Assembly: GCA_036272195.1 (NCBI GenBank)
Contig: DATAZE010000058.1
Coordinates: 38,981-102,980 of the forward strand
Direction: 5' to 3'
DNA length: 64,000 nucleotides
Origin: DASXHY01 sp036272195
GTDB taxonomy: Bacteria > Verrucomicrobiota > Verrucomicrobiia > Limisphaerales > DASXHY01
A program made the translations under genes and the position numbers. Below, piece after piece: positions 53,725-62,596 of the stretch. Every line of letters begins with the position of its first letter. Positions within the stretch are counted from its first letter, which is position 1. The notes beneath the pieces were generated by a model. It saw only the letters and a list, made by a program, of their open reading frames with translations. It did no database searches and was not told the DNA's origin.

Positions 53725-54597
53725 ATGGCCGCGACTGTTCCCAATCCGCTGTCGAGCGACCCGGTCGAGGGCAAATTAAAAATTTATTTCCTGCCGAACC
53801 TCCTTACCGCCGGAAATCTATTCTGCGGATTCGTGGCGCTCACAAAAATCGTCGAAGCCGATATTTCCAGCGGCAACTTTTCAGAAATCAAACATGCCCT
53901 CGGCTTCATCCTGCTGGCGTGCATCTTCGATTTATTCGACGGGCGGGTGGCGCGCATGGGCGGCGTCGAGAGCCCCTTTGGCCGCGAGTTCGATTCGCTG
54001 GCGGACTTGATTTCCTTCGGCGCCGCGCCGGCCTTTCTGGTTCATCGCGTGGTCTTGCGCGACGTGTTTACCGGGCCGAACTTCGATCATCCCGAAATCG
54101 GGTGGTTCATCGCCTCAATTTATTTGCTGTGCGGCGCCTTCCGGCTCGCGCGCTTCAATTGCCTCGCGGCGCAGGCGGGCAGCGGCGGCGGCAAGGAATT
54201 CCTCGGTTTCCCGATTCCATCGGCCGCCGGCCTGGTCGCATCGCTCACGCTGATGATCATCAAGCTGAACGAAAACGAGCGCGACCTCGGCAAATGGAAA
54301 TATTTTCTCGTGGTCGTGCTGCTTTTCCTTTCCGCGATGATGGTCAGCACGGTGAAATATCCCACGTTCAAATCGCTCGGCCTGCGCTCGACCAGCACCT
54401 TTTCCAAAGCCATTCTCGCGGCTCTGTTTCTGGGGCTCATCCTCGTCTTTCGCGAAAAAATTCTTTATTACGTCCTCCCGGCGTTCTTTACGCTCTATTT
54501 GATTTACGGATTTATTCGCCCGCGCATTTCCAAGCGGGTGCGCTACGAAATCGAAGAGGAAGAGGACGACGTGGACAACGCGTTTCCGCCCAAATAA
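53725..54597 (+). CDS. pssA: CDP-diacylglycerol-serine O-phosphatidyltransferase
   Basis: 290 residues, about six to eight membrane segments. CDP-alcohol transferase signature with DLFDGRVARMGG followed by FGREFDSLADLISFG (D-G-x2-A-R...G-x3-D-x3-D). Makes phosphatidylserine in the inner membrane. Together with psd (9-base gap) it forms the phosphatidylethanolamine route. The C-terminus is acidic (EEEEDDVDNAF). Confidence 0.95.
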   Translation: MAATVPNPLSSDPVEGKLKIYFLPNLLTAGNLFCGFVALTKIVEADISSGNFSEIKHALGFILLACIFDLFDGRVARMGGVESPFGREFDSLADLISFGAAPAFLVHRVVLRDVFTGPNFDHPEIGWFIASIYLLCGAFRLARFNCLAAQAGSGGGKEFLGFPIPSAAGLVASLTLMIIKLNENERDLGKWKYFLVVVLLFLSAMMVSTVKYPTFKSLGLRSTSTFSKAILAALFLGLILVFREKILYYVLPAFFTLYLIYGFIRPRISKRVRYEIEEEEDDVDNAFPPK

Positions 54598-54602
54598 TCC
54601 GA

Positions 54603-55331
54603 ATGGAGTCGATACACCCCATCGTGCGCTCCGCCCTGACTGGCTTTTTCAGCGCGTTGCTGCTGGCGATTCCGGTCGGCCCCGTCAACCTCACCATCAT
54701 CAACGAAGGCGCGCGCAGCGGCCGAAAATGGGCAATGCTCATCACCCTGGGTGCGACGACGATGGAGGTCACCTATTGTTTCATTGCGTTTACCGGTCTG
54801 GCCTCGTTTTTCATCACCGGCCCCTATGTAAAAGCCGGAATGGAATTGTTCAGCTTCGTGTTTATGTTGGTTCTTGGAATCAAATTCCTCCTCGCCAAGT
54901 CCGTTTCCTCCCCCGTTGAACTCGGCGCCGCGGCCAGCAAAATCAAAGCCCGCATCGGGGAAAGATTGAATCCCCAAACTGCCTTCATGACCGGCTTCGT
55001 CCGGGTGCTCGCCAATCCGGGGGTGTTGGTTTGCTGGTTTGTTCTGGCCGCGCAGTTTATCTCGCATCATTGGGTTACCCCGGACCTTTCAGGAAGACTG
55101 GCCTGCGTCGTCGGGGTCGGTCTCGGAACGGCGTCGTGGTTTGTGATTCTCAGCTTCAGTTCTGCTCGGGGGCATGGGAAATGGAGCGATAAAACTCTTC
55201 TGCGAATCGAGCATTTCTCCGGGATTGCCCTGCTTATCTTCGCCTTGCTTGACGGTGCATGGATTGCCAAACAAATGGTCGATAGCCACCGTGAACGCAA
55301 ATCCGCTCCCGCGGAATTGCGCGCGCCGTAA
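54603..55331 (+). CDS. LysE-family amino acid exporter-like membrane protein
   Basis: 242 residues from ATG 54603 (MESIHPIVRSALTGFFSALLLAIPVGPVNLTIINEGARSG). About six membrane helices, with the LysE/RhtB pattern PVGPVNLTIINEGARSGRK near the start. It may export amino acids or related metabolites; the substrate is unknown. It follows pssA by 5 bases, so it is in the same transcript. Confidence 0.82.
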   Translation: MESIHPIVRSALTGFFSALLLAIPVGPVNLTIINEGARSGRKWAMLITLGATTMEVTYCFIAFTGLASFFITGPYVKAGMELFSFVFMLVLGIKFLLAKSVSSPVELGAAASKIKARIGERLNPQTAFMTGFVRVLANPGVLVCWFVLAAQFISHHWVTPDLSGRLACVVGVGLGTASWFVILSFSSARGHGKWSDKTLLRIEHFSGIALLIFALLDGAWIAKQMVDSHRERKSAPAELRAP

Positions 55332-55351
55332 AACCGGACGACATTCCAGCC

Positions 55352-55525
55352 ATGGCTGAACAGCGAATTGAATCACCTGCCAATCGCATCATCGAATCGG
55401 TGACCTGCGAAGTCTGTGGGAAATTTGGCGCCGTTGAATTCGGCGACCGCTCACTCTGCCCCGACTGCTATCAAAGCTGCGGCTCTTGCTGTTCGGAAGC
55501 CGTTCAGGACGAGCGAGAAGTTTAG
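55352..55525 (+). CDS. Small zinc-ribbon-like protein
   Basis: 57 residues (MAEQRIESPANRIIESVTC...). Two Cys pairs resemble a zinc knuckle: VTCEVCGKFGAVEFGDRSLCPDCYQSCGSCCSE. It is too small for most automatic calls. ATG 55352 lies 20 bases after the LysE gene stop. Such small ribbon proteins are often conserved in this phylum; function unknown. Confidence 0.6.
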   Translation: MAEQRIESPANRIIESVTCEVCGKFGAVEFGDRSLCPDCYQSCGSCCSEAVQDEREV

Positions 55526-55560
55526 AATTCCGCTGCACGGCATAGTCCTGCCGCAAGCCC

Positions 55561-55631
55561 GGGAGCGCCGGCGTCTCGTCGGCCAATCGATCACGCGTGC
55601 GCTAACCCGCCGGCGAGACGCCGGCGCTCCC
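55561..55631. repeat. Palindrome upstream of trpB
   Basis: Arms gggagcgccggcgtctcgtcgg-type (55561-55582) and the reverse complement at 55610-55631 match at 21 of 22 positions. A half copy lies at 39963. Confidence 0.75.
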
Positions 55632-55675
55632 AGGGTGCTCTCGACGCCAGCCCCCTAATCCGCTACCTTACCCCC

Positions 55676-56884
55676 ATGAGTTCAACAGCCACAGCGCCGG
55701 ACGAGCATGGCCATTTCGGCCCTTACGGCGGCCGTTTTGTGCCCGAAACCCTCATGCATCCCTTGCAGGAGCTGGAAGAAGAATATTTCCGCGCGCAAAA
55801 GGACCCCGAATTCCAACGCGAGCTGGCCTATTATCTCGAGGAATTTTGCGGTCGCCCCACGCCGCTTTATTTTGCGGAGCGCCTCACCCGCGAACTTGGT
55901 GGCGCGAAAATTTATCTCAAGCGCGAAGACCTGCTTCATACCGGCGCGCACAAAATCAATAATGCCATCGGCCAGATCCTCCTCGCCAAACGCATGGGCA
56001 AAACGCGCATCATCGCCGAAACCGGCGCCGGCCAGCACGGCGTCGCCACGGCCACTGTGAGTGCGATGTTCGGCATGAAATGCGTCATCTACATGGGCTC
56101 AGTCGATTGCCAGCGGCAGGAACTGAACGTCTATCGCATGAAGATGCTCGGCGCGGAAGTCGTGCCCGTGCATGCCGGGCAAAAAACCTTGAAGGAAGCC
56201 GTCAACGAGGCCATGCGCGACTGGGTTACCAACGTCCGCACCACCCATTACATCCTCGGCACCGCTTACGGCGCGCATCCGTATCCCGTCATGGTCCGCA
56301 ATTTCCATCGCGTCATTGGCGATGAAGCCCGCCGCCAAATGCTTGAACACGCAAAGCGCCTGCCCGATTTACTCATCGCCTGTGTTGGCGGCGGCTCGAA
56401 TGCCATCGGATTATTTTATCCGTTCCTTGAAGATGCTTCGGTGAAAATGGTCGGCGTGGAAGCCGGCGGCGAAGGCATCATTCCCAACCGGCACGCCGCG
56501 CGGTTCCAGGGCGGGTCACTGGGAGTGCTGCAAGGCACGCGCTCATTTTTGTTGCAGGACGAATACGGCCAGATTCAATCCACCCACAGCGTCAGTGCCG
56601 GCCTGGATTACGCCGCCGTCGGTCCCGAACACGCCTTTCTGCGCGACCAAAAGCGCGTCGAATACACCTACGCCACCGACGACAAAGCGCTCGCCGCCTT
56701 CATGAAACTTGCGCGGCTCGAAGGCATCATCCCCGCGCTGGAAAGCGCCCATGCCGTCGCCGAAGCCATCGTCCGCGCGCCGAAAATGGACAAGGACAAA
56801 CTCATCATCGTGAACCTCTCCGGCCGCGGCGACAAAGACGTGCAACAAGTCGCGGCCAAGGTCGGATTGCAGATGCCGAAGTGA
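55676..56884 (+). CDS. trpB: Tryptophan synthase beta chain
   Basis: 402 residues. PLP lysine Lys93 in HTGAHKINNAIGQ, GGGSNA phosphate loop, ETGAGQHGVATAT and the C-terminal NLSGRGDKDV. Condenses indole and serine to tryptophan. trpA is not adjacent. The final 66 bases are duplicated, in diverged form, at 57320-57384 beyond hicBA. Confidence 0.97.
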   Translation: MSSTATAPDEHGHFGPYGGRFVPETLMHPLQELEEEYFRAQKDPEFQRELAYYLEEFCGRPTPLYFAERLTRELGGAKIYLKREDLLHTGAHKINNAIGQILLAKRMGKTRIIAETGAGQHGVATATVSAMFGMKCVIYMGSVDCQRQELNVYRMKMLGAEVVPVHAGQKTLKEAVNEAMRDWVTNVRTTHYILGTAYGAHPYPVMVRNFHRVIGDEARRQMLEHAKRLPDLLIACVGGGSNAIGLFYPFLEDASVKMVGVEAGGEGIIPNRHAARFQGGSLGVLQGTRSFLLQDEYGQIQSTHSVSAGLDYAAVGPEHAFLRDQKRVEYTYATDDKALAAFMKLARLEGIIPALESAHAVAEAIVRAPKMDKDKLIIVNLSGRGDKDVQQVAAKVGLQMPK

Positions 56885-56886
56885 TT
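56821..56886 (+). repeat. Left copy of the trpB 3'-end duplication
   Basis: Contains the trpB 3' end and stop (GTGATT at 56881-56886). Compared with 57320-57384 it has five substitutions and one 1-base indel over 66 positions (about 91% identity). Together they flank the hicBA pair in direct orientation. Confidence 0.85.
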
Positions 56887-56901
56887 GACTAATATAACGC
56901 C

Positions 56902-57114
56902 ATGAAGCGCACGTTTAATGCAGTCATCAAGCAGGATGGAGGATGGTGGATAGGCTGGGTTGAGGAAATCCCCGGCGTTAATTCCCAAGGCAAGACACGC
57001 GCGGAGCTTTTGAAGAATCTGCGCTCCGCTTTGAAGGAAGCATTGGAATTTAATCGCGAGGATGCCCGCTCAGCTGCGCAAGACGATTACGAAGAGGCAT
57101 CCATCCTGGTGTGA
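56902..57114 (+). CDS. hicB: HicB-like antitoxin
   Basis: 70 residues: FNAVIKQDGGWWIGWVEEIPGVNSQGKTRAELLKNLRSALKEALEF, the short HicB type. No DNA-binding domain is attached. Binds HicA and neutralises it. Overlaps hicA by GTGA (57111-57114). Gene order hicB-hicA is the reverse of the E. coli order but common elsewhere. Confidence 0.92.
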   Translation: MKRTFNAVIKQDGGWWIGWVEEIPGVNSQGKTRAELLKNLRSALKEALEFNREDARSAAQDDYEEASILV

Positions 57115-57296
57115 AACGTCGGGAGTTCATCCGGCACCTGAGCGCTGAGGGTTGCGTGCTCATTCGGGAGGGTGGCAACCATTCCTGGTGGGGAAACCCG
57201 GCGAGAAATCTCCGATCCGCCGTGCCACGACATACCGAAATTAATAAATTTCTGGCGCGAAAAATCTGCCGGGATCTGGGTGTTGCCGAGCCTTGA
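57111..57296 (+). CDS. hicA: HicA-like toxin (mRNA interferase)
   Basis: 61 residues from GTG 57111. dsRBD-like fold with MKRREFIRHLSAEGCVLIREGGNHSWWGNP; His24 in GNHSWW is the usual catalytic His position. Ends HTEINKFLARKICRDLGV. It is intact, unlike the DUF433/DUF5615 pair. Cleaves mRNA when free of HicB. Confidence 0.92.
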   Translation: MKRREFIRHLSAEGCVLIREGGNHSWWGNPARNLRSAVPRHTEINKFLARKICRDLGVAEP

Positions 57297-57319
57297 ATTA
57301 CGCGCCAAAAAACAGACAA

Positions 57320-57384
57320 CGGCCGCAGCAACAAAAACGTGCAACAGTCGCCGCCAAGGTCGGGTTGCAGATGCCGAAGTGATT
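57320..57384 (+). repeat. Right copy of the trpB 3'-end duplication
   Basis: Diverged copy of 56821-56886; the 1-base deletion would break the trpB reading frame here. It starts 24 bases after the hicA stop and marks the right edge of the hicBA unit. Confidence 0.85.
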
Positions 57385-57427
57385 CAATCGTAGCCGCCCG
57401 TGAAAAGTCGCATCACCTGCTCCCTCA

Positions 57428-58633
57428 CTACTGTTGGGCCAGGATCACAACGAACAGGATTACAAACAAAAAAATCATCAAGCCGCTGCTCCAATCGAGG
57501 GTAGCAGGCGAAACCGGTCTTGAATAATCCGGGGTGATCCCAGCCGCCAACATGCGGTCGTACAAGTGGGGATGGATCTGACGATTTCCCGGCATCACTG
57601 CAGGCACGTGATTGTTTTGATAAAGCCTCTCCAGAGCCCGTGCATAAACCCCGGAATCATTCTCACTTTCTCTTGCGATTGAATCAGCGCGAACTTCCAT
57701 TCGTCGGCCAAGACCCCGGACGTAGATTGCCAGAAAACAGGATGGAAGCCAAAGCAACGCGACGCCGACAAAATCAAACAAATGAAATATTGGGCGGACG
57801 AATATCATCGGGAACAAACTGAAAGCGCTAATTAAACGTGCCCGGTGAATGCTTGGCGACTCATTCAAATGAGCCAACTCGTGAGCACAAATAGCGGCAA
57901 TCTCCTCTTCGGGATGCAAACGCAACAACCCTTCGCTGAAAATCAGATCGCGGGTCATTGGAAGTGCCGCTGCATATCCCACCGGACTGCGCATTTTCCA
58001 AATTCTCCTACAGGAAATATTCATCCTTTCAGAAGTTTGACGTACGATCATAACAACCTGTTCCGATTCATTGGCCTTTTCAAAAAGCCCTAACTTCACG
58101 CCCATCCATATCCATAGACCGAAGTGAAGGGCGATTTGAAAACAAAGCGCCACAGCTCCTATAGCAAGAACGGGCCAGCCTATTTCGTCGGGCATAACCG
58201 CTGCTGCAACAACCAAAGGCCCTAGCATACCGAAGCGCAATATCCACGCGGTAATGACAAATTGCGACCAATTGCGAAATGAAAATTGAGGGAAGAGTCC
58301 TTTGTCGAATGGATAAGTTCCCAGTCTCGCTCCGAGCCAACTACCCAAAGCAACCAGGAACAGTATTAATGGATCGCGTCCCGCGGGAAAAATAGCCCAT
58401 CCCGCCACGCCGCACAGCGCGGGAATAAGCCAGATGTTTAAAGCAGCAGACCTGCGTATGGGATATAATTTTCGACTTCGCTCGGTCCAATGAGCATTTC
58501 TTGTAGCATTCCAACGACGCAGACCGATTCCATTGACTCCAAGCGCGATCATTAACGCGACAACAAAAGCTCCAATCGCCGCCAAAAAAGGCATCCGGAA
58601 GCCTGGCGATCCGAGGCTTGATAGTCCAGCCAC
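57428..58633 (-). CDS. M48-like membrane metalloprotease
   Basis: 401 residues with six or more hydrophobic segments. Zinc motif HELAH (His251, Glu252, His255) in ICAHELAHLNES and a later RRMEVRADSIARE, the likely third ligand region. Arrangement resembles HtpX/Ste24-like proteases, with active site in the cytoplasm facing the membrane. It may clear misfolded membrane proteins; its substrate is unknown. Divergent from an MFS gene (83 bases). Confidence 0.8.
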   Translation of the reverse strand: MAGLSSLGSPGFRMPFLAAIGAFVVALMIALGVNGIGLRRWNATRNAHWTERSRKLYPIRRSAALNIWLIPALCGVAGWAIFPAGRDPLILFLVALGSWLGARLGTYPFDKGLFPQFSFRNWSQFVITAWILRFGMLGPLVVAAAVMPDEIGWPVLAIGAVALCFQIALHFGLWIWMGVKLGLFEKANESEQVVMIVRQTSERMNISCRRIWKMRSPVGYAAALPMTRDLIFSEGLLRLHPEEEIAAICAHELAHLNESPSIHRARLISAFSLFPMIFVRPIFHLFDFVGVALLWLPSCFLAIYVRGLGRRMEVRADSIARESENDSGVYARALERLYQNNHVPAVMPGNRQIHPHLYDRMLAAGITPDYSRPVSPATLDWSSGLMIFLFVILFVVILAQQ

Positions 58634-58716
58634 TTCATCTCCGACTCACTTTTGCAGGGAAATGTATCTGCCAAAACATCATTGCTCTCACTTCGGATTC
58701 CCGCTAATCCACACCC

Positions 58717-59985
58717 GTGAACCCGCGCATCTCCCGCCAGCAATGGAAGTCCGGCGTTGCCGCCTGGCTCGGCTGGACTTTCGATGGGTTGGATATGCAC
58801 CTCTACACGCTCGTCGCCGCGCCGTTCGTCGCGCAATTACTTGGCGGCCTGCCCACCACGGACCCAAGCGTGGGGCGCTATGGCTCGATCATCCAGGGCG
58901 CGTTTCTGCTCGGCTGGGCATTGGGTGGGGGATTTTTCGGTTTGATTGGGGATCGGTTTGGGCGCGCGCGGACGTTGAGCCTCACGGTCCTCACCTACGC
59001 CGCGTTCACTGGTTTGTCCGTGTTCGCCCACACGTGGTGGCAGTTGATGATCTTTCGATTTCTCGCCGCGCTCGGCATCGGTGGAGAATGGTCCGTGGGC
59101 GCATCGCTCCTGTCCGAAACCTGGCCGAAACATTGGCGGCCATGGCTCGCCGCCGTACTGCAAAGCGGCGTAAACATTGGCATCCTCGGCGCGGTGCTCG
59201 CGAATTACCTGCTGGCGGGAGCGCAACCGCGATATTTATTTTTGGTCGGAATTTTGCCCGCCCTCCTCGTGTTTTGGATTCGTCGCGCGGTGCCGGAACC
59301 GGCGGAATGGCAGGCTGCCAAGGTCAGCGCGCAAAATCAGGCGCCAAAAATTTCCGAGTTGTTTCGTGGCGAAACGCGGTCCGTCACCATTTGGGTCACT
59401 ATCGTTTGCGCCGTTTCATTGACCGCGCATTGGGCCTTCATGTTCTGGCACCAGCAACATCTTCGCAATCTGCCCGATGTGCTCGCCATGTCGCCGGAAG
59501 AGCGAAACAAACTCGCCGGCACCGCAATGTATCTGGTCATCGGCTCGTCCATCCTCGGAAATTTTTTCTCCGGCTGGATTGCGCGACTCATCGGTTATCG
59601 CGCAACCATCGCGTGGACGTTCATCGCTTATTTTGCGGTGATGCTCGGCGCGTACGTTCAACCGCGAGACCACGTCTCATTGATGTTTTGGTTTCCGTTG
59701 ATTGGTTTTTGCCAGGGCGTGTTTGCTCTCTTCACCATGTATCTGCCGCCACTTTTTCCCACGTTGCTGCGCACCACCGGCGCGGGATTCAGCTATAATA
59801 TTGGGCGCATCGCAGCGGCGGCGGGCACGGTCTTTTTCGGCCTGTTCTCGAAAGTGGGCGACCACCGCCTGGCGTTGCTTTATGCCGGATTTTTATTTCT
59901 TCCCGCCGCCGCTTTTTCGTTTTTCATGCCGCGCTCAGAGGAGCGGAAGGCTTCTCCGGCGGTTTCTCTGGTGGCAAATACGTGA
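58717..59985 (+). CDS. MFS transporter (AAHS/sialate-porter-like)
   Basis: 422 residues from GTG 58717; no ATG nearby. Twelve membrane segments. FDGLDMHLYTLVAAPF in helix 1 and GDRFGRARTLSLTV after helix 2 (the loop motif), GIGGEWSVGASLLSETW in helix 5. This arrangement is like the aromatic acid/sialate porters. Substrate unknown. Its last 62 bases overlap the convergent NADH dehydrogenase gene. Confidence 0.85.
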   Translation: MNPRISRQQWKSGVAAWLGWTFDGLDMHLYTLVAAPFVAQLLGGLPTTDPSVGRYGSIIQGAFLLGWALGGGFFGLIGDRFGRARTLSLTVLTYAAFTGLSVFAHTWWQLMIFRFLAALGIGGEWSVGASLLSETWPKHWRPWLAAVLQSGVNIGILGAVLANYLLAGAQPRYLFLVGILPALLVFWIRRAVPEPAEWQAAKVSAQNQAPKISELFRGETRSVTIWVTIVCAVSLTAHWAFMFWHQQHLRNLPDVLAMSPEERNKLAGTAMYLVIGSSILGNFFSGWIARLIGYRATIAWTFIAYFAVMLGAYVQPRDHVSLMFWFPLIGFCQGVFALFTMYLPPLFPTLLRTTGAGFSYNIGRIAAAAGTVFFGLFSKVGDHRLALLYAGFLFLPAAAFSFFMPRSEERKASPAVSLVANT

Positions 59986-61234
59986 TGATCCGTGCGCCGC
60001 GTTTGTATGTAAAATACGAATACACCCATTGCATCAGCACGGAAATTTTGTTGCGGAAACCGATCAAAAAAACCAGATGAACAAACAGCCACGTGAGCCA
60101 CGCTAACAACCCGGAGAATTTGAACGGCCCCACTTCCGCAACCGCTTTCGAGCGGCCAATCGTCGCCATCGTTCCCTTATCCCAATATTTGAACGGCGGA
60201 CGCGGCGCGCGTCCCGCTCCCAAATCAATTTCATCCTCGATTATTTTTGCGACATGACGGCCCTCCTGCATTGCGGCCGGTGAAACTCCCGGTACCGGCT
60301 TGCCGTCTTTCTGCATCAAAATTGCCATGTCGCCGACGGCGAACACCTCCGGCCGGCCCGGCAGGCTCAGGTCGGGATTCACCTTCACGCGCCCGGCTTT
60401 ATCCAGTTCAGCGCCCAGTTTTTTCGTCAACGCCACAGCGGAAACACCGGCACTCCACAAAATGTTCGCCGCGCGGATCACCTCGCCGCCTTCCAATTCC
60501 ACTTCGCCCTCGCGAATGTCTTTGACCCGTGTCGAAGTCCGCACGTGCGCGCCCAGATGCTCAAGCTGGCGCGTGGCGCTCTGGGCCAAATCGGTCGGCA
60601 GAAACGAAAGCACGTAGGGCGCGCCTTCAAGCAGAATAATTTTTGCCTGTGAAGGATCGATCCGCCGGAAATCGCGTTTCAAAACCGTTCGCGCCAATTC
60701 CGCAAACGCGCCCGCGAGTTCCACGCCCGTCGGCCCCCCGCCTACGATCACGATGGTCAAAAGCTTCTCCCGCTGCGACGCCTCAGCCTCATTCTCCGCT
60801 TTTTCAAACGCCAGAAGCACCCGGCTGCGAATCCGCAGGGCGTCATCGAGCGTCTTGAGGCCAGGCGCGAATTGCTCCCATTCCGGGTGCCCGAAGTAAC
60901 CAGTGCAACCGCCCAATGCCAGCACCAGGTAGTCGTAATCGAGCGTGTTTTCTTTGAGCAAGACCTTCTTGTTTGCGAGGTCGAAATCCACGACTGTGTC
61001 CAGCAGCACGGTGATGTCCGGCCGATCCGATAAAATCGCGCGGATAGGCTGCGCGATTTCGGGCGCGGAAAGCCCGGCCGTCGCGACCTGATATAACAGC
61101 GGTTGAAACAAATGATGGTTCGTGCGGTCCACAACCGTGATGCGCGCGTTGGGCCGGCGAAAATGTTTGCAGAAATCCAGGCCGCCAAAGCCGGCGCCCA
61201 GCACAACCACATGAAATGTTTTGTCGTCCGCCAT
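59924..61234 (-). CDS. Type II NADH dehydrogenase / NAD(P)-FAD oxidoreductase
   Basis: 436 residues. Two Rossmann motifs: VVVLGAGFGGLDFCKHF (FAD, residues 9-25) and IVIVGGGPTGVELAGAFAEL (NADH). FAVGDMA near the end places the flavin. It passes electrons from NADH to quinone without pumping protons. A C-terminal hydrophobic/amphipathic segment (LAWLTWLFVHLVFLIGFRNKISV) fits membrane attachment. Divergent from the methyltransferase gene (12 bases). Confidence 0.9.
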   Translation of the reverse strand: MADDKTFHVVVLGAGFGGLDFCKHFRRPNARITVVDRTNHHLFQPLLYQVATAGLSAPEIAQPIRAILSDRPDITVLLDTVVDFDLANKKVLLKENTLDYDYLVLALGGCTGYFGHPEWEQFAPGLKTLDDALRIRSRVLLAFEKAENEAEASQREKLLTIVIVGGGPTGVELAGAFAELARTVLKRDFRRIDPSQAKIILLEGAPYVLSFLPTDLAQSATRQLEHLGAHVRTSTRVKDIREGEVELEGGEVIRAANILWSAGVSAVALTKKLGAELDKAGRVKVNPDLSLPGRPEVFAVGDMAILMQKDGKPVPGVSPAAMQEGRHVAKIIEDEIDLGAGRAPRPPFKYWDKGTMATIGRSKAVAEVGPFKFSGLLAWLTWLFVHLVFLIGFRNKISVLMQWVYSYFTYKRGARIITYLPPEKPPEKPSAPLSAA

Positions 61235-61246
61235 GACTCAATTTGA

Positions 61247-62536
61247 ATGAAGCGGCAAAAAAAGCAACCGGATGAAATTAGAGCCCAGGGAGAAGTTCGA
61301 GCTTCAGCCCACCGGCAGCCTCCGCCAAAGCGCGAACCCCAACGGCTTCGCCTGCGTGTCACCGCGGCCGCGGAAACCCAACTGCGCGCCGGACATCCGT
61401 GGGTTTATGGCGATAGCATCCGCGAACAAAATCGCGACGGCACAGTCGGCGAATTGGCGGTGATCTACGACCGAAAGGACGCTTTTCTCGCGGTGGGCCT
61501 GTTCGATCCGGATTCGCCCATTCGGGTGCGCATTCTGCACGCGGGCAAACCGCTGGCCGTCGACGCAGCCTTTTGGACCGCGAAATTGACTCAAGCCATC
61601 GAGCGGCGCCACGGACTTTTCGATGAGCAAACCAACGGCTATCGCATCATCAGCGGCGAGAGCGACGGCTGGCCCGGCCTCGTGCTCGATCGTTACGATA
61701 AAACGCTCGTGCTCAAGCTCTACACCGCGGCGTGGCTGCCGAGGTTTCAGGAAATTTCAAACCTCATTCGCGCGCAACTGAAACCGGAACATCTGGTGTT
61801 GCGCTTAAGTCGTAATATTCAAAAAGCCGCCCAGGAAATGATCTCCAAAAAAGATGGGGAAATCATATTTGGAGATAGGCTGGAAGCCTGTCCAACTTTT
61901 CTTGAAAGTGGAATCCGCTTTGAAGCCGACGTTTGTCACGGACAAAAAACCGGCTTCTTCCTGGATCAACGCGAAAACCGGCGCGCCGTGGAGTCACTGG
62001 CCAGTGGTCGCAGCGTGCTGAACGCCTTCAGCTTTTCGGGTGGCTTTTCCCTTTACGCCGCCCGCGGCGGAGCGGCCTCCGTCACCGACCTCGACATCAG
62101 CGCGCACGCGCTCGCGAGCGCGAGGCGAAACTTCGCGTTGAACCAATCCGACCCGGCCATCGCCCGCTGCCGCCATGAACTCGCGCAAGCGGACACCTTT
62201 GATTGGCTGGCGGCCAACCAATCGCGGCAGTTTGATTTGGTCGTTCTCGATCCGCCGTCCTTTGCGAAACGTGAGACGGAGCGCGCCGGAGCCATTCGCG
62301 GGTATCAGAAACTCGCCGGCCTCGGCATCCCACACATGTCTGCCGGCGGGATTTTGGTGGCGTGTTCGTGCTCGGCGCACGTGAGCGCTGAAGAATTTTT
62401 CGATGCCGTCCGGCTAAGCGCAGGAAGATCCACCCGCGCGTTCCAGGAAATTCAGACCACCCATCACGCGCCCGACCATCCGGCCACTTTTAAAGAAGCC
62501 GAATATTTGAAAGCGATTTACCTGCGGTTTGCGTGA
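61247..62536 (+). CDS. RlmI-like rRNA cytosine-5 methyltransferase family protein
   Basis: 429 residues. An N-terminal PUA-like domain (RVTAAAETQLRAGHPWVYGDSI), then a central EEHEE-like part, then a SAM-dependent methyltransferase: GQKTGFFLDQRENRRAV, VLNAFSFSGGFSLYAARGGAASVTDLD, and the DPPSF motif (VVLDPPSFAKRE). Similar to RlmI, which methylates C1962 of 23S rRNA in E. coli; the exact target here is inferred. Confidence 0.87.
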   Translation: MKRQKKQPDEIRAQGEVRASAHRQPPPKREPQRLRLRVTAAAETQLRAGHPWVYGDSIREQNRDGTVGELAVIYDRKDAFLAVGLFDPDSPIRVRILHAGKPLAVDAAFWTAKLTQAIERRHGLFDEQTNGYRIISGESDGWPGLVLDRYDKTLVLKLYTAAWLPRFQEISNLIRAQLKPEHLVLRLSRNIQKAAQEMISKKDGEIIFGDRLEACPTFLESGIRFEADVCHGQKTGFFLDQRENRRAVESLASGRSVLNAFSFSGGFSLYAARGGAASVTDLDISAHALASARRNFALNQSDPAIARCRHELAQADTFDWLAANQSRQFDLVVLDPPSFAKRETERAGAIRGYQKLAGLGIPHMSAGGILVACSCSAHVSAEEFFDAVRLSAGRSTRAFQEIQTTHHAPDHPATFKEAEYLKAIYLRFA

Positions 62537-62596
62537 CGATCGTCGCGCAGATTTTAAAGCGCGCGCATTGACCGAATTCTCGACGAATTCGGAAAA

